From NCBI GenBank assembly GCA_964436815.1, contig CAYTER010000013.1:1-48084 (forward strand): 48,084 nt of DNA. The letters are read 5' to 3'. The notes under the pieces were generated by a model, which worked only from the letters and a program-made list of their open reading frames with translations, was not told where the DNA came from and did no database searches. Made by a program: the position numbers and the translations under genes. This document shows, piece after piece, positions 9,291 through 17,748 of this stretch; positions within the stretch are counted from its first letter, which is position 1; each line of letters starts with the position of its first letter. Origin of the DNA: UBA993 sp964436815. Its GTDB lineage: Bacteria > Bacillota > Dethiobacteria > DTU022.

Positions 9291-9868
9291 CCTCTACCGG
9301 CAGAAGGTGCTTCGTCACCTTCATGTTCCGGCAACTCCTTATCCTCAACAAGTTCAGCTTCAATTTCCAACGGTGGAAGCTCTGCAAGCTCTTTAAGGCC
9401 AAAATATTTTAGGAAATCCGGTGTTGATCCGTATAGAAGAGGTCTTCCGGGGCTTTCTTTACGTCCAGTGATTTTTATTAACTTACGCTTGAGTAGGTTT
9501 TCAAGAACGTGTTCGCTCCTGACTCCGCGTATCGATTCAATTTCAACTCTTGTAACAGGCTGCTTGTAAGCGATTATAGCCAGGGCTTCCAATGCTGCAG
9601 TGGAAAGATTACTTGAAACTTCTTCGCTGAAAGCTCTCTCCAGGTAGGGAGCAAGCTCTGGTACTGTCCCCATTTGATAACCGGAAGCTGTTTCAATGAT
9701 CTGAATGCCGCGTCCGTTTTTTTTCAGATCTTCTTTTAAATCGATCAGTAACTTGTCAGCATCTTCAATTGATGTTGCCAGAATAGCAGCTATTTTTTCC
9801 GCTTTCACCGCTTCTTCCGTTAAAAACAGGACCGCTTCCACAACCCTTTTTTGTTCAGCTCTATCCAT
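9287..9868 (-). CDS. scpB: Segregation and condensation protein B
   Basis: Winged-helix kleisin-interacting subunit of the SMC-ScpAB condensin complex, acting in nucleoid organisation and chromosome segregation. Recognisable phrases are VEAVLFLTEEAV at the N-terminus, LEALAIIAYKQPVTRVEIESIRGV split over the second winged helix, and GRPLLYGSTPDFLKYFGL. An acidic C-terminal tail follows, as is usual. 193 residues. It overlaps both scpA (8 nt) and rluB (4 nt), so the three are co-translated. Confidence 0.95.
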   Translation of the reverse strand: MDRAEQKRVVEAVLFLTEEAVKAEKIAAILATSIEDADKLLIDLKEDLKKNGRGIQIIETASGYQMGTVPELAPYLERAFSEEVSSNLSTAALEALAIIAYKQPVTRVEIESIRGVRSEHVLENLLKRKLIKITGRKESPGRPLLYGSTPDFLKYFGLKELAELPPLEIEAELVEDKELPEHEGDEAPSAGRG

Positions 9869-10649
9869 CTTCTGTTTCCTTTATTGGTTGCTCTTCCCGG
9901 ATCATCGCAAAAATGGGGCCAAAAAGCTTTTCCTGCAACAATAATATTTTTTTTTGACGGGCCATTTCAAGGAGGGCAATAAAAGTGATAATCACTTCCC
10001 ATAAGCCGTTTCCCGTAACGAAGTGTTCAAGCGGCAATGGTTTCTTGCTGCCTGAAAGAATCTGCTCGATATAACTGGCTTTATCAGCTACGATAAAATC
10101 TTCTACAGCGTTAAATACAGGAGTATATTGATCTGCCCTGGTGAGCTCAGCAAAGCGGTTCATAATGTCACTAAGATGATTTGCGCCTTCCCAAATTGTA
10201 TAGACCGAGTCCTGCTGGGTAAAAACCATAACTTTCTGCCCGCCTGTAGAGCGTAAATATATTTTTTGCTGTTCTTCTTCAAACTGCTGAAGCTGACGGG
10301 CAATCTCTTTAAAAAACCGGTATTCTTCAAGTCTTTGGAAAAGCTCTTCGGCGCTGTGTATTTCAAAAAGCTGATCATCTTCTTCCTGTTCGCCATCAGA
10401 CCCCGGCCTCGGCAGCAGCAGCTTTGATTTTAAACGCAGCAGGGTAGCCGCCATCACCAGGAACTCACTGGCTATATCCAGGTTCAGTTCTTTCATTGAC
10501 TGCAGGTACGCAAGATATTGGTCGGTAATATCAGCAATAGAGATAGACCAGATGTCGACTTCCGCTTTTTTGATCAGGTGAAAAAGAAGATCAAAAGGGC
10601 CTTCGAACGTAGGGAGTTTTATTTTGTACTCAACCTGCTCCGGAATCAA
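9861..10649 (-). CDS. scpA: Segregation and condensation protein A (kleisin)
   Basis: Kleisin subunit bridging the SMC heads. The N-terminal phrase FEGPFDLLFHLIKKAEVDIW, followed by IADITDQYL, is the family signature. EFLVMAATLLRLKSKLLLP lies in the middle and a winged helix is at the C-terminus. 262 residues is typical. It lies 26 nt after trpS and overlaps scpB by 8 nt. The trpS-scpA-scpB order is common in Clostridia. Confidence 0.95.
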   Translation of the reverse strand: MIPEQVEYKIKLPTFEGPFDLLFHLIKKAEVDIWSISIADITDQYLAYLQSMKELNLDIASEFLVMAATLLRLKSKLLLPRPGSDGEQEEDDQLFEIHSAEELFQRLEEYRFFKEIARQLQQFEEEQQKIYLRSTGGQKVMVFTQQDSVYTIWEGANHLSDIMNRFAELTRADQYTPVFNAVEDFIVADKASYIEQILSGSKKPLPLEHFVTGNGLWEVIITFIALLEMARQKKILLLQEKLFGPIFAMIREEQPIKETEDG

Positions 10650-10675
10650 ATTCCCAACCCTGCCTGTCTGATTAT

Positions 10676-11665
10676 CTAGCGCAAACCGATCGCTTCTGCA
10701 ACCTGACGCAGTTTTCTTTCAGCCTGAGCTTCTGCTCTCTCCGCGCCTCGATTTAAAAGCTGGTCGAGATAGTCATGATCATCAGTAAACTCAGCATATT
10801 TTTGCTGGAGAGGCTTTAAACTTTCGATTACCACCTCTGCCAGCCCTTCTTTCAGATCTTTATAGCTTTTACCTTCAAAACGGGCTTCAATTTCGCCCTG
10901 TTTTTCATTGGTTAACAGCTGGTAGATGGTTAAAAGATTATTAACTCCCGGCCTGTTCTCATCAAATTTTATTTCGCGTAGCGAATCTGTTGTAGCTCTT
11001 TTGATCTTCGCTCGTATTTCGTCCGGTGAATCGAGCAGAAATATCGAGTCATCTTTTTTCTCTTCGCTTTTACTCATTTTCTTTTCCGGGTTGCTTAACC
11101 CCATCACCCGCCCTCCCACCTTTGGGATGTAAGCGTCGGGTAAAACGAATACCTCTCCGTAACGATAGTTGAAACGTTGAGCAATATCACGGCAGAGTTC
11201 CACATGTTGTTTCTGATCTTCTCCAACGGGGACCAGGTGGGCATCATAGAGCAGAATATCCGCGGCCTGCAACACAGGGTAATCAAAAAGGCCAACACTG
11301 ACCTCTTCTTTCTGTTTTTGCGATTTTTCCTTAAACTGGGTCATACGGTGAAGCCAACCCATCGGAGTGACACAGTTTAGAATCCAGGCCAACTCCGAGT
11401 GAGCCCTGACTTTTGACTGGATGAACACCACTGAATGTTGTTCATCCAAACCGGCAGCAATCAACAGGCCAGCTACTTCACGGATATTGGCTTTCAGTTC
11501 GACCGGATCCTGAGGAACGGTAATAGTGTGCAGATCAACGACACAGTAATAATTGTCATATTTTTCCTGCATTTCTTTCCAATTGCGGATTGCTCCTAAA
11601 TAATTACCAAGGTGAAGATGGCCGGTTGCCTGGATTCCTGAGAATACTTTTTTCTTTTCCATCAC
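10676..11665 (-). CDS. trpS: Tryptophanyl-tRNA synthetase
   Basis: Class I aminoacyl-tRNA synthetase charging tRNA-Trp. The HIGH-like motif GHLHLGN is at residues 15-21 and the KMSKS loop at 196-200. 329 residues is typical of the short bacterial TrpRS. Only 50 nt separate it from the upstream M50 gene, too little for a T-box leader, so tRNA-sensing control is not indicated. Two adjacent ATG codons (11665 and 11662) are possible starts. Confidence 0.96.
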   Translation of the reverse strand: MMEKKKVFSGIQATGHLHLGNYLGAIRNWKEMQEKYDNYYCVVDLHTITVPQDPVELKANIREVAGLLIAAGLDEQHSVVFIQSKVRAHSELAWILNCVTPMGWLHRMTQFKEKSQKQKEEVSVGLFDYPVLQAADILLYDAHLVPVGEDQKQHVELCRDIAQRFNYRYGEVFVLPDAYIPKVGGRVMGLSNPEKKMSKSEEKKDDSIFLLDSPDEIRAKIKRATTDSLREIKFDENRPGVNNLLTIYQLLTNEKQGEIEARFEGKSYKDLKEGLAEVVIESLKPLQQKYAEFTDDHDYLDQLLNRGAERAEAQAERKLRQVAEAIGLR

Positions 11666-11715
11666 TTGCGCTCCTCTTCCGACGGCTGATCAACGGTTCA
11701 AACAGCGTTACTGGT

Positions 11716-12345
11716 TTAAAGTCCCGGTATCAAGCCGATAATTGTTGAAAATAGATTTAAAATCAGGTTATAAAGGGGGAAAATTATTACGCCAAGCACC
11801 CTGGTAATGATCAAGCCTAAGAGAATCAGCGGCGCATATTGTTCAATTGTCCGGTAGTACCCCAGGTAGGAATCCGGCAGTACTGACATCAGGATTTTTG
11901 AACCGTCCAGAGGTGGTATGGGAATCAGGTTAAATATGCCAAGCAAAATGTTTAGCTGCGTCAGGACCAGTATAAAACGCATTAATAATCCGCCGGTCAG
12001 ACCGCTGTTAAATAAAATGGTAAATAGCAGCAGGCTGAAAAATCCGAGGATGAAATTCACCATCGGGCCGGCAAAAGAAACCCAGCGCAGTCCACGCCGG
12101 TATTGATTAAAATTGTAAGGATTGATCGGTACCGGCTTGGCCCAGCCAAAACCGACCAGCAAAATCATGATTGTGCCAATCGGATCGAGGTGACTGATGG
12201 GATTCAGATTCATCCGGCCCTGCATTTTTGCTGTTGAGTCTCCAAAGTGGTAAGCCATGCGGGCATGGGCAAATTCGTGAATGGTAATAGCAATTAATAG
12301 AGCGGGAATACGTAAAGCTATAACAACGGGATCCAATCCCAGCAT
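11716..12345 (-). CDS. Site-2-protease family (M50) membrane metalloprotease
   Basis: Multi-pass membrane protein with the zinc-binding HEFAH at residues 23-27 and the distal ligand region NPISHLDPIGT. Several hydrophobic segments follow. It belongs to the small M50B class that lacks PDZ domains; substrates are unknown. The longest frame starts at 12384, but AGGAGG lies seven bases before an ATG at 12345, giving 209 residues beginning MLGLDPVVIA, so that start is preferred. A good promoter sits 55 nt upstream (12400-12428), making this the first gene of the trpS-scpAB-rluB transcription unit. Confidence 0.9.
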   Translation of the reverse strand: MLGLDPVVIALRIPALLIAITIHEFAHARMAYHFGDSTAKMQGRMNLNPISHLDPIGTIMILLVGFGWAKPVPINPYNFNQYRRGLRWVSFAGPMVNFILGFFSLLLFTILFNSGLTGGLLMRFILVLTQLNILLGIFNLIPIPPLDGSKILMSVLPDSYLGYYRTIEQYAPLILLGLIITRVLGVIIFPLYNLILNLFSTIIGLIPGL

Positions 12346-12399
12346 CTGCTTTCCTCCTCTTACGTGAGCACAGTTAAAGCGCAAATTGATAACTTTTTA

Positions 12400-12428
12400 A
12401 TTATATCAGACCACCCTGAAGATTCCAA
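12400..12428 (-). promoter_or_regulatory. Sigma-A-type promoter for the M50-trpS-scpAB operon
   Basis: On the minus strand, TTGGAA (12423-12428) and TATAAT (12400-12405) are separated by exactly 17 nt, and TGA directly before the -10 makes it an extended -10. It lies between the end of cca and the M50 protease start, pointing towards the latter. Confidence 0.7.
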
Positions 12429-12485
12429 ACAAACCTTCGTTAACGTTTATTTAAATTTATAGATTATCCGGCAAAATTTCTTAAA

Positions 12486-13226
12486 TTACAGTTTCAAACC
12501 ATATTCTTCTAACCTGATCAGAACTTTTTGCGGATCAGGTTCCTGTTCAATTTTTTTCATTTCACCTTGAAGGCGTTGTCTGCTGACCAGTGAAATCACT
12601 TTTCCGGCAACCGCTTCCTTGAGATAGGTTTTTGTTCTATCTTCCAGGCTAAATTCATAGCGTTGCTCAAAACGAGCAGCCCTGATTATTCGTAACGGAT
12701 CATCCATAAAGCTAAACGGGTGAAATACCCTGATCATTTTCTGCTCTAAATCATTTATCCCGTGATAATAATCATAGATCAGCCCTGTTTTTTTTCCGGG
12801 CTGCAGGGAACAAGCGATGGCGTTTATTGTAAAATCCCGGCGATATAGATCGTCTTTTAAATCAGAAGCTTCAACCATTGGCCTGGCAGCCGGTCTCGGA
12901 TAGCTTTCCCGCCTGGCCGTTACCAAGTCCAATCTTATATTATTTGTTAGTTTAAGGGTCGCCGTCATGTAACGGTTAAAGACTGTTAAACGGCCGCCAA
13001 TGCGGGCTTGCAGCAAAGCACCAAAGTGGCAGGCATTCCCTTCAATGACCAGATCAAAGTCCTGATCAAGAGGGTAACCCAGCAGGAGGTCCCTGACAGT
13101 CCCACCCACCAGGTAGAGCGCATGGTTATTTTCCGCGGCCAGCATTCCCGCTTCCCCTAAGATTCTGTTTACCTCGGGAGAAAGCATCTTCCCGAGCATT
13201 TTATCCAGATCGATCTGCTTGCTCAT
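12486..13226 (-). CDS. tRNA nucleotidyltransferase / poly(A) polymerase family, head and neck domains only
   Basis: Class II nucleotidyltransferase head: GGTVRDLLLG (residues 41-50), then the metal-binding aspartates in LDQDFD (D54, D56). The RRDFTINAIA motif B and the neck helix region DDPLRIIRAARFEQRY follow. Only 246 residues are encoded; typical CCA-adding enzymes run to 380-450 and carry body and tail domains. The sequence stops at LEEYGLKL with no continuation in any frame downstream. It could be a natural short form, a CC- or A-adding specialist, or a truncated gene. It is the last gene after deoB. Confidence 0.8.
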   Translation of the reverse strand: MSKQIDLDKMLGKMLSPEVNRILGEAGMLAAENNHALYLVGGTVRDLLLGYPLDQDFDLVIEGNACHFGALLQARIGGRLTVFNRYMTATLKLTNNIRLDLVTARRESYPRPAARPMVEASDLKDDLYRRDFTINAIACSLQPGKKTGLIYDYYHGINDLEQKMIRVFHPFSFMDDPLRIIRAARFEQRYEFSLEDRTKTYLKEAVAGKVISLVSRQRLQGEMKKIEQEPDPQKVLIRLEEYGLKL

Positions 13227-13232
13227 GAACTG

Positions 13233-14441
13233 TTATAATCTCCAGGAGATAGAAGTACCGAAGGGCGGCGGAGTAACCTGAAGCCAATCCGCAGCTGTTG
13301 CAGCCAGATCGGCGTAACTGTTCCTGATCCCTAAATTCTGTTTTTCCAACTTGAAGCTAAACTCCGGATTCCAAATCATTAGAGGCACAAATTCTCGTGT
13401 ATGATCAGTCGTGGGAAATGTGGGATCACAGCCATGATCAGCTGTAATAAAAAGTAGATCTTCTTTTCCCAGCAGATCAAGCATTATCTTTAAGCTGTGA
13501 TCAAAGTCCTCAAGCGCAGCGGCAAAACCGGCACTGTCGTTGCGATGCCCGTAAATGGTATCGAAATCGCCAAAAGTGGCCCAGAGTAAGCCATCCTTGC
13601 AGTGCTTAATCAGGTAAAGCAAATCCTTTTCTGTCGACTGGTTATCTCCGCCAGGTCGTTTCATAGTCACTCCACGATGAGCAAATATATCTGAGACTTT
13701 TCCAACCACCGCTACAGCTTGATTTGACTTTTTGACCAGATCAAGCAGGGTCTTACCAGGAGGGGGCAAAGAAAAATCTCGCCGGCCGGGAGTTCGGGCA
13801 AACTGGCCGCTTTGGCCGCTGAACGGTCGGGCAATGACCCGGCCGACTGCATGTTCCCCGGTTAGAATGGCCCGCGCTTTTTCACACCATTCGTAAAGCA
13901 GTTCCTTGGGAGCAATCTGATCATGAGCGGCGATCTGAAAAACCGAGTCAGCTGAGGTGTAAACTATTGGAAACCCGGTTTTCAAATGTTCATCACCCAG
14001 TACTTTAATAATTTCTGTTCCTGAAGCTGCGATGTTGCCCAATATTTTACGACCGATTGCCTGTTGAAATAAAGCAATTACCTGATCAGGGAATCCATGA
14101 GGGTAGACAGGAAAGGGCCGGTCGATAACCAGGCCGGCAAGCTCCCAGTGCCCGCTGGTAGTATCTTTTCCCGGCGCCTGAGGTTTCATCCGGCCGTAAA
14201 GACAACCGGGCAGCAAGCTGCGGTTTTTTACCGGCTCTATTCCGAGAATCGAACTCAAACCAAGGCTGTAAAGATTATCAAGTTTGAGAGGTTTATGCTT
14301 TTCGAGGACGTGAAATAATGTATTTGCGCCCTGATCACCGTATTGATCAGCATCAGGCAGAAAACCGGCTCCGGCTCCGTCCAATACAACTACGATAACC
14401 CTGCGCGTTTTCAAATTAAGCTCGCGGATGGGTTTTATCAT
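13233..14441 (-). CDS. deoB: Phosphopentomutase
   Basis: Interconverts (deoxy)ribose 1- and 5-phosphate in nucleoside salvage. Metal-dependent alkaline-phosphatase-like fold: VVVLDGAGAG near the start, DTTSGHWEL around the phosphorylated threonine, and ATFGDFDTIYGHRND and TADHGCDPT as the metal ligands. The longest frame runs to 14564, adding 41 unrelated residues inside xerD. The ATG at 14441 has AGAGAGG upstream and gives 402 residues, so I use it. It overlaps xerD by 26 nt. The xerD-deoB pairing is conserved in Firmicutes, where a purine nucleoside phosphorylase gene usually follows; that gene is not seen here. Confidence 0.94.
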   Translation of the reverse strand: MIKPIRELNLKTRRVIVVVLDGAGAGFLPDADQYGDQGANTLFHVLEKHKPLKLDNLYSLGLSSILGIEPVKNRSLLPGCLYGRMKPQAPGKDTTSGHWELAGLVIDRPFPVYPHGFPDQVIALFQQAIGRKILGNIAASGTEIIKVLGDEHLKTGFPIVYTSADSVFQIAAHDQIAPKELLYEWCEKARAILTGEHAVGRVIARPFSGQSGQFARTPGRRDFSLPPPGKTLLDLVKKSNQAVAVVGKVSDIFAHRGVTMKRPGGDNQSTEKDLLYLIKHCKDGLLWATFGDFDTIYGHRNDSAGFAAALEDFDHSLKIMLDLLGKEDLLFITADHGCDPTFPTTDHTREFVPLMIWNPEFSFKLEKQNLGIRNSYADLAATAADWLQVTPPPFGTSISWRL

Positions 14442-15303
14442 AGACCTCTCTGATCTTTCTTCGTGTAATCTGGGTGTAAATTTGGGTAGTTGAAATATCT
14501 GAATGGCCCAGCATTTCCTGGACTGAGCGTAAGTCAGCGCCATTTTCCAACAGGTGAGTGGCAAAAGAATGGCGCAGGGTGTGAGGGGTTATTTCGCCCT
14601 GGATATTAGATTTCCGGGCATACTTTTTCAGGATCTTCCAGAATCCCTGCCGGGTCATCCGGTTGCCGTGCTGATTGACAAAAAGTGCTGTTTCCCCATT
14701 TGTTTTAAGCAACCTGGGTCTTGTTAGGCCCATATACTCACTGACATAGTTGATCGCCAAAGAACCGATCGGAACAATCCGTTCCTTCATGCCTTTACCC
14801 GTACAGCGCAGGAATCCCACTCCCGGATCAAAATCGCTTACGTCAAGCGATACCAGCTCCGAAACCCTGATCCCTGAAGCATATAAAAGTTCCAGCATCG
14901 CTTTATCCCGCAAACCGTTATTTTCACCCGGCACAGGCTGAGCCAACAACCGGTCAACCTCTCCGGTTGTCAGCACTCTGGGCAGTTTCTTTTCAATCTT
15001 CGGTGATTCAAGCTCTAATGTGGGGTTTTTCTCAATTAACCCTTCCTGCAGCAGGTAATTGAAGAAGGAGCGGATTGATGCAATGCAACGGGATATCGTC
15101 GAGGTTGCCCGGCCATTTTTTTTCAGATCGGCAATAAACATATTTAAAGCATCCCGATCAACAGCTTCCGGTTTGCTGATCTGATGCTTGTTCATGAAGG
15201 CAATGAATTTCTCAAGATCCCGCCGGTATGATTCAAGCGTATTCTTTGACAGGCCTTTCTCTACGGCGAGATAGGTAGTGTAGTTATTGATTTGCCTTTG
15301 CAT
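14416..15303 (-). CDS. xerD: Tyrosine recombinase XerC/XerD
   Basis: Site-specific recombinase that resolves chromosome dimers at dif. The N-terminal core-binding SAM-like domain spans about residues 1-90. The catalytic set is visible: Arg in ASGIRVSEL, Lys in the beta-hairpin, HTLRHSFATHL (HxxR), the His of LGHSDISTTQ, and the tyrosine nucleophile of IYTQIT. A GTG at 15321 would add six residues; the ATG at 15303 gives 295 residues, the usual XerD length. Neither has a strong ribosome-binding site. Its placement with deoB argues for the housekeeping XerD rather than a phage integrase. Confidence 0.92.
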   Translation of the reverse strand: MQRQINNYTTYLAVEKGLSKNTLESYRRDLEKFIAFMNKHQISKPEAVDRDALNMFIADLKKNGRATSTISRCIASIRSFFNYLLQEGLIEKNPTLELESPKIEKKLPRVLTTGEVDRLLAQPVPGENNGLRDKAMLELLYASGIRVSELVSLDVSDFDPGVGFLRCTGKGMKERIVPIGSLAINYVSEYMGLTRPRLLKTNGETALFVNQHGNRMTRQGFWKILKKYARKSNIQGEITPHTLRHSFATHLLENGADLRSVQEMLGHSDISTTQIYTQITRRKIREVYDKTHPRA

Positions 15304-15407
15304 ATAGCACGAGGTCCTCACTGGTAATAAGTATTGTAATATTCAACGGTTGGGATTCATATACCTGCTACAACAGAAGATCATTTTAAAATATTATCAA
15401 TATAGTA

Positions 15408-15956
15408 TCAGGTGGGTTTTTTTGTCAGGCAGAGCTTTTGCAGGGCAATTAATGTCTTTCCATCTTTTATTTCGCCTTTTTCCATCATCGTCAATACTTC
15501 TTGAAGAGGAACAGACATAACATCAATATTTTCATCCGGATCGCTTCCGGGTGATTTGGCAGCTGTCAGATTGAGAGCAAAAAAGAGGTAAATAACTTCG
15601 TTACAAAATCCGGGAGACGGGTAGAAATACCCCATATCTTTCCAGGTATTAGCCTCAACTCCCGTTTCCTCCAACAGCTCCCGCTTGGCGCAGACGAGCG
15701 GTTCTTCTCCCGGTTCCAGCTTGCCGGCCGGAATTTCAAGCAGCACCTCATTGAAAGGTTGACGATGCTGTTTCACAAGCATAACCTCTTCCCGGCCGTT
15801 GATCGCCAGAATCGCTACCGCGCCAGGATGTTCGACAATTTCACGTGAAGCTTCGTATTTACCTCTCACCTTAACCTGATCCAGCCTAACGTTAATAATT
15901 CTTCCCCTGTAGATATAGTTTGAGGAGATTGTTTCTTCTTTCAGATGCTCGTTGAT
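15408..15956 (-). CDS. NUDIX hydrolase, ADP-ribose pyrophosphatase (NudF-like), unusual start
   Basis: The NUDIX box GKLEPGEEPLVCAKRELLEETG (split here as GKLEPGEEPL and CAKRELLEETG) is complete (Gx5Ex7REUxEExGU), and PGFCNEV downstream is typical of ADP-ribose pyrophosphatases. The first standard codon, GTG at 15869, would remove the conserved N-terminus. Translating further upstream in the same frame gives NEHLKEETISS, then YRGRIINVRLDQV, which matches NudF. The frame is open to a TGA at 15996-15998, yet contains no ATG, GTG or TTG. An ATC at 15954-15956 sits seven bases after GGGAGG and gives 182 residues, the family length. I use it as the best estimate. It lies directly after recN. Confidence 0.8.
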   Translation of the reverse strand: MNEHLKEETISSNYIYRGRIINVRLDQVKVRGKYEASREIVEHPGAVAILAINGREEVMLVKQHRQPFNEVLLEIPAGKLEPGEEPLVCAKRELLEETGVEANTWKDMGYFYPSPGFCNEVIYLFFALNLTAAKSPGSDPDENIDVMSVPLQEVLTMMEKGEIKDGKTLIALQKLCLTKKPT

Positions 15957-16020
15957 TGGATAACCCTCCCATTTTTGAAACAGCTTCTTGTTTCCTCAGG
16001 CTTAAAATACTTAATTTTTC

Positions 16021-17730
16021 TTATGGCTTCTTCTTTTTAAACTCGGCCGCCCGCTGGATCATTTTTTCAACATGTTGAAGGCTGACCTGATCAATACTGG
16101 CTCCGTCCAGCATCCTTGCCAGTTCCAGGCGTTTTTCTTCAATAGTTAAGAGAGTCGATCTTGTCAATGTCCTCTCCCCGCTCACTTCTTTATAGAGCCG
16201 GATGTGAGAATCGGCCATTGAGGCAATTTGCGGGCTGTGCGTCACGCACATAACCTGATGATGCCTGGCTAAATTTGCCAATTTTTCAGCGACTGCCTGG
16301 ATTGTAGCTCCGCCGATTCCGGAATCCACTTCATCAAAGATGAGGATTGGAATCAGATCCTGGTGCGCCAGGGCCGTTTTGAGGGCCAGCATCACTCTGG
16401 CCACCTCTCCACCGGAAATAATTTTTGCCAGGGGTTTTACCTCCTCCCCCCGGTTGGCTGAGAAGAGAAACTCAACCGAATCGATTCCGAGCTGAGTAAC
16501 TTCTGCTTTTTGATCAATTTGAACAGCGAAGCGGGCATTAGGCAGAGCCAGCTCCTGGAGACTTTCTTCAATTAAATGCTCAAGTTCAGAAGCGCTTTCA
16601 TGCCTCAGACGGCTCAGCTCAGCGCTTTCAGCATTAAGCTCTGCGGCCAGAGCCTCAAGTTCGCCTTCAATCTTTTCTACCATCGCTTCACTGTTTTCTA
16701 ATCGTTCCTTATCGCTTTGCGCCTGTTCGGCGAATTCAAGGATAGCCTCGATGCTGCCGCCGTACTTGCGTTTTAGGTTATTAATCAGATTTTGTCTTTC
16801 CTGAATAGTGAGCAGTGCGGTAGGATCAAATTCAAATTTGGCTTGATAATTCCTTAATTCGTGGGCTACTTCATCGAGTTGGGCGCAAGCAGCTGAAAGC
16901 AGGTCCAAGAGAGGCTCAAGACTGCGGTCAATTGATGCCGATTCAGCGAGAAGGGAGTTCAAACGTCCCAGGCGATCGATTACCGACGGTTCCAGACCAT
17001 CTTCTTCGCCACTGTATAATTCGCCGTAAATCCGGGAAATAGAGGTGCACAACCTTTCTGAGTTGGCCAATACTTTTTCCCGTTCAGCCAGCTGCTCATC
17101 TTCACCCAACTGGAGCTGCGCCTCACTAATTTCCCTGACCTGGTAAGAGTAAAGATCTATTCGCCTTTCCCGTTCTGCGCTGTCTTCACCGAACCCTGAC
17201 AGTTCTTTCTTCAGCTCCAGTCTTCTGCGCCATAAATCTTGAATCTTCTTGCGAGATAGCATAACCTCCGCTCCTCCAAATGCATCGAGCAGATCGATAT
17301 GTTGATCCTGGCGCAAGAGTGACTGATGCTGGTGCTGGCCATGCAAATCAATCAAAACCTGACCGATTTCTTTGAGAAAAGATACCGGAACCGCCCGGCC
17401 ATTTACTCTTGCGATGCTGCGGCCATTGCGACTGACTTCCCTGGCCAGGAAGAGTTCATCTTCACAGCTTATGCCTGCATTTTCCAGCATTGTATTGATA
17501 ATTTCAGTCAGTCCTGGTTCAGTTCTGATGATCCCTTCAACAATAGTCAGGTCACTGCCCTGTCTGATCTGTTCTGTTGTAGCCCGTTCGCCCAGCAGCA
17601 GATTAATAGCGCCGATGATGATCGACTTTCCCGCTCCGGTCTCCCCACTAAGAACATTTAATCCGGGGCTGAAGGATATTTTAAGGTCGTCAATTAATGC
17701 GTAATTAGATACATTTAGTTCAAGAAGCAT
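16021..17730 (-). CDS. recN: DNA repair protein RecN
   Basis: SMC-like ATPase acting at double-strand breaks. Walker A is GETGAGKS at residues 29-36, a long coiled-coil-rich middle follows, and the C-terminal lobe holds the ABC-type signature KIISGGEVARVMLALK and the Walker B region LIFDEVDSGIGG. 569 residues is full length. It is 18 nt after nadK. In Bacillus and many Clostridia spoIVB and spo0A follow recN; here the next gene is the NUDIX hydrolase. Confidence 0.96.
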   Translation of the reverse strand: MLLELNVSNYALIDDLKISFSPGLNVLSGETGAGKSIIIGAINLLLGERATTEQIRQGSDLTIVEGIIRTEPGLTEIINTMLENAGISCEDELFLAREVSRNGRSIARVNGRAVPVSFLKEIGQVLIDLHGQHQHQSLLRQDQHIDLLDAFGGAEVMLSRKKIQDLWRRRLELKKELSGFGEDSAERERRIDLYSYQVREISEAQLQLGEDEQLAEREKVLANSERLCTSISRIYGELYSGEEDGLEPSVIDRLGRLNSLLAESASIDRSLEPLLDLLSAACAQLDEVAHELRNYQAKFEFDPTALLTIQERQNLINNLKRKYGGSIEAILEFAEQAQSDKERLENSEAMVEKIEGELEALAAELNAESAELSRLRHESASELEHLIEESLQELALPNARFAVQIDQKAEVTQLGIDSVEFLFSANRGEEVKPLAKIISGGEVARVMLALKTALAHQDLIPILIFDEVDSGIGGATIQAVAEKLANLARHHQVMCVTHSPQIASMADSHIRLYKEVSGERTLTRSTLLTIEEKRLELARMLDGASIDQVSLQHVEKMIQRAAEFKKKKP

Positions 17731-17748
17731 TCATCAACCTCCCTCAGA

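Noticed and set aside
11666..11715. T-box leader for trpS
   Set aside because: The gap is 50 nt and shows no T-box sequence or terminator.
14416..15303. Tyrosine recombinase as sign of a mobile element
   Set aside because: It pairs with deoB as in other Firmicutes, has no att-like repeats or phage genes nearby, and matches housekeeping XerD in length.
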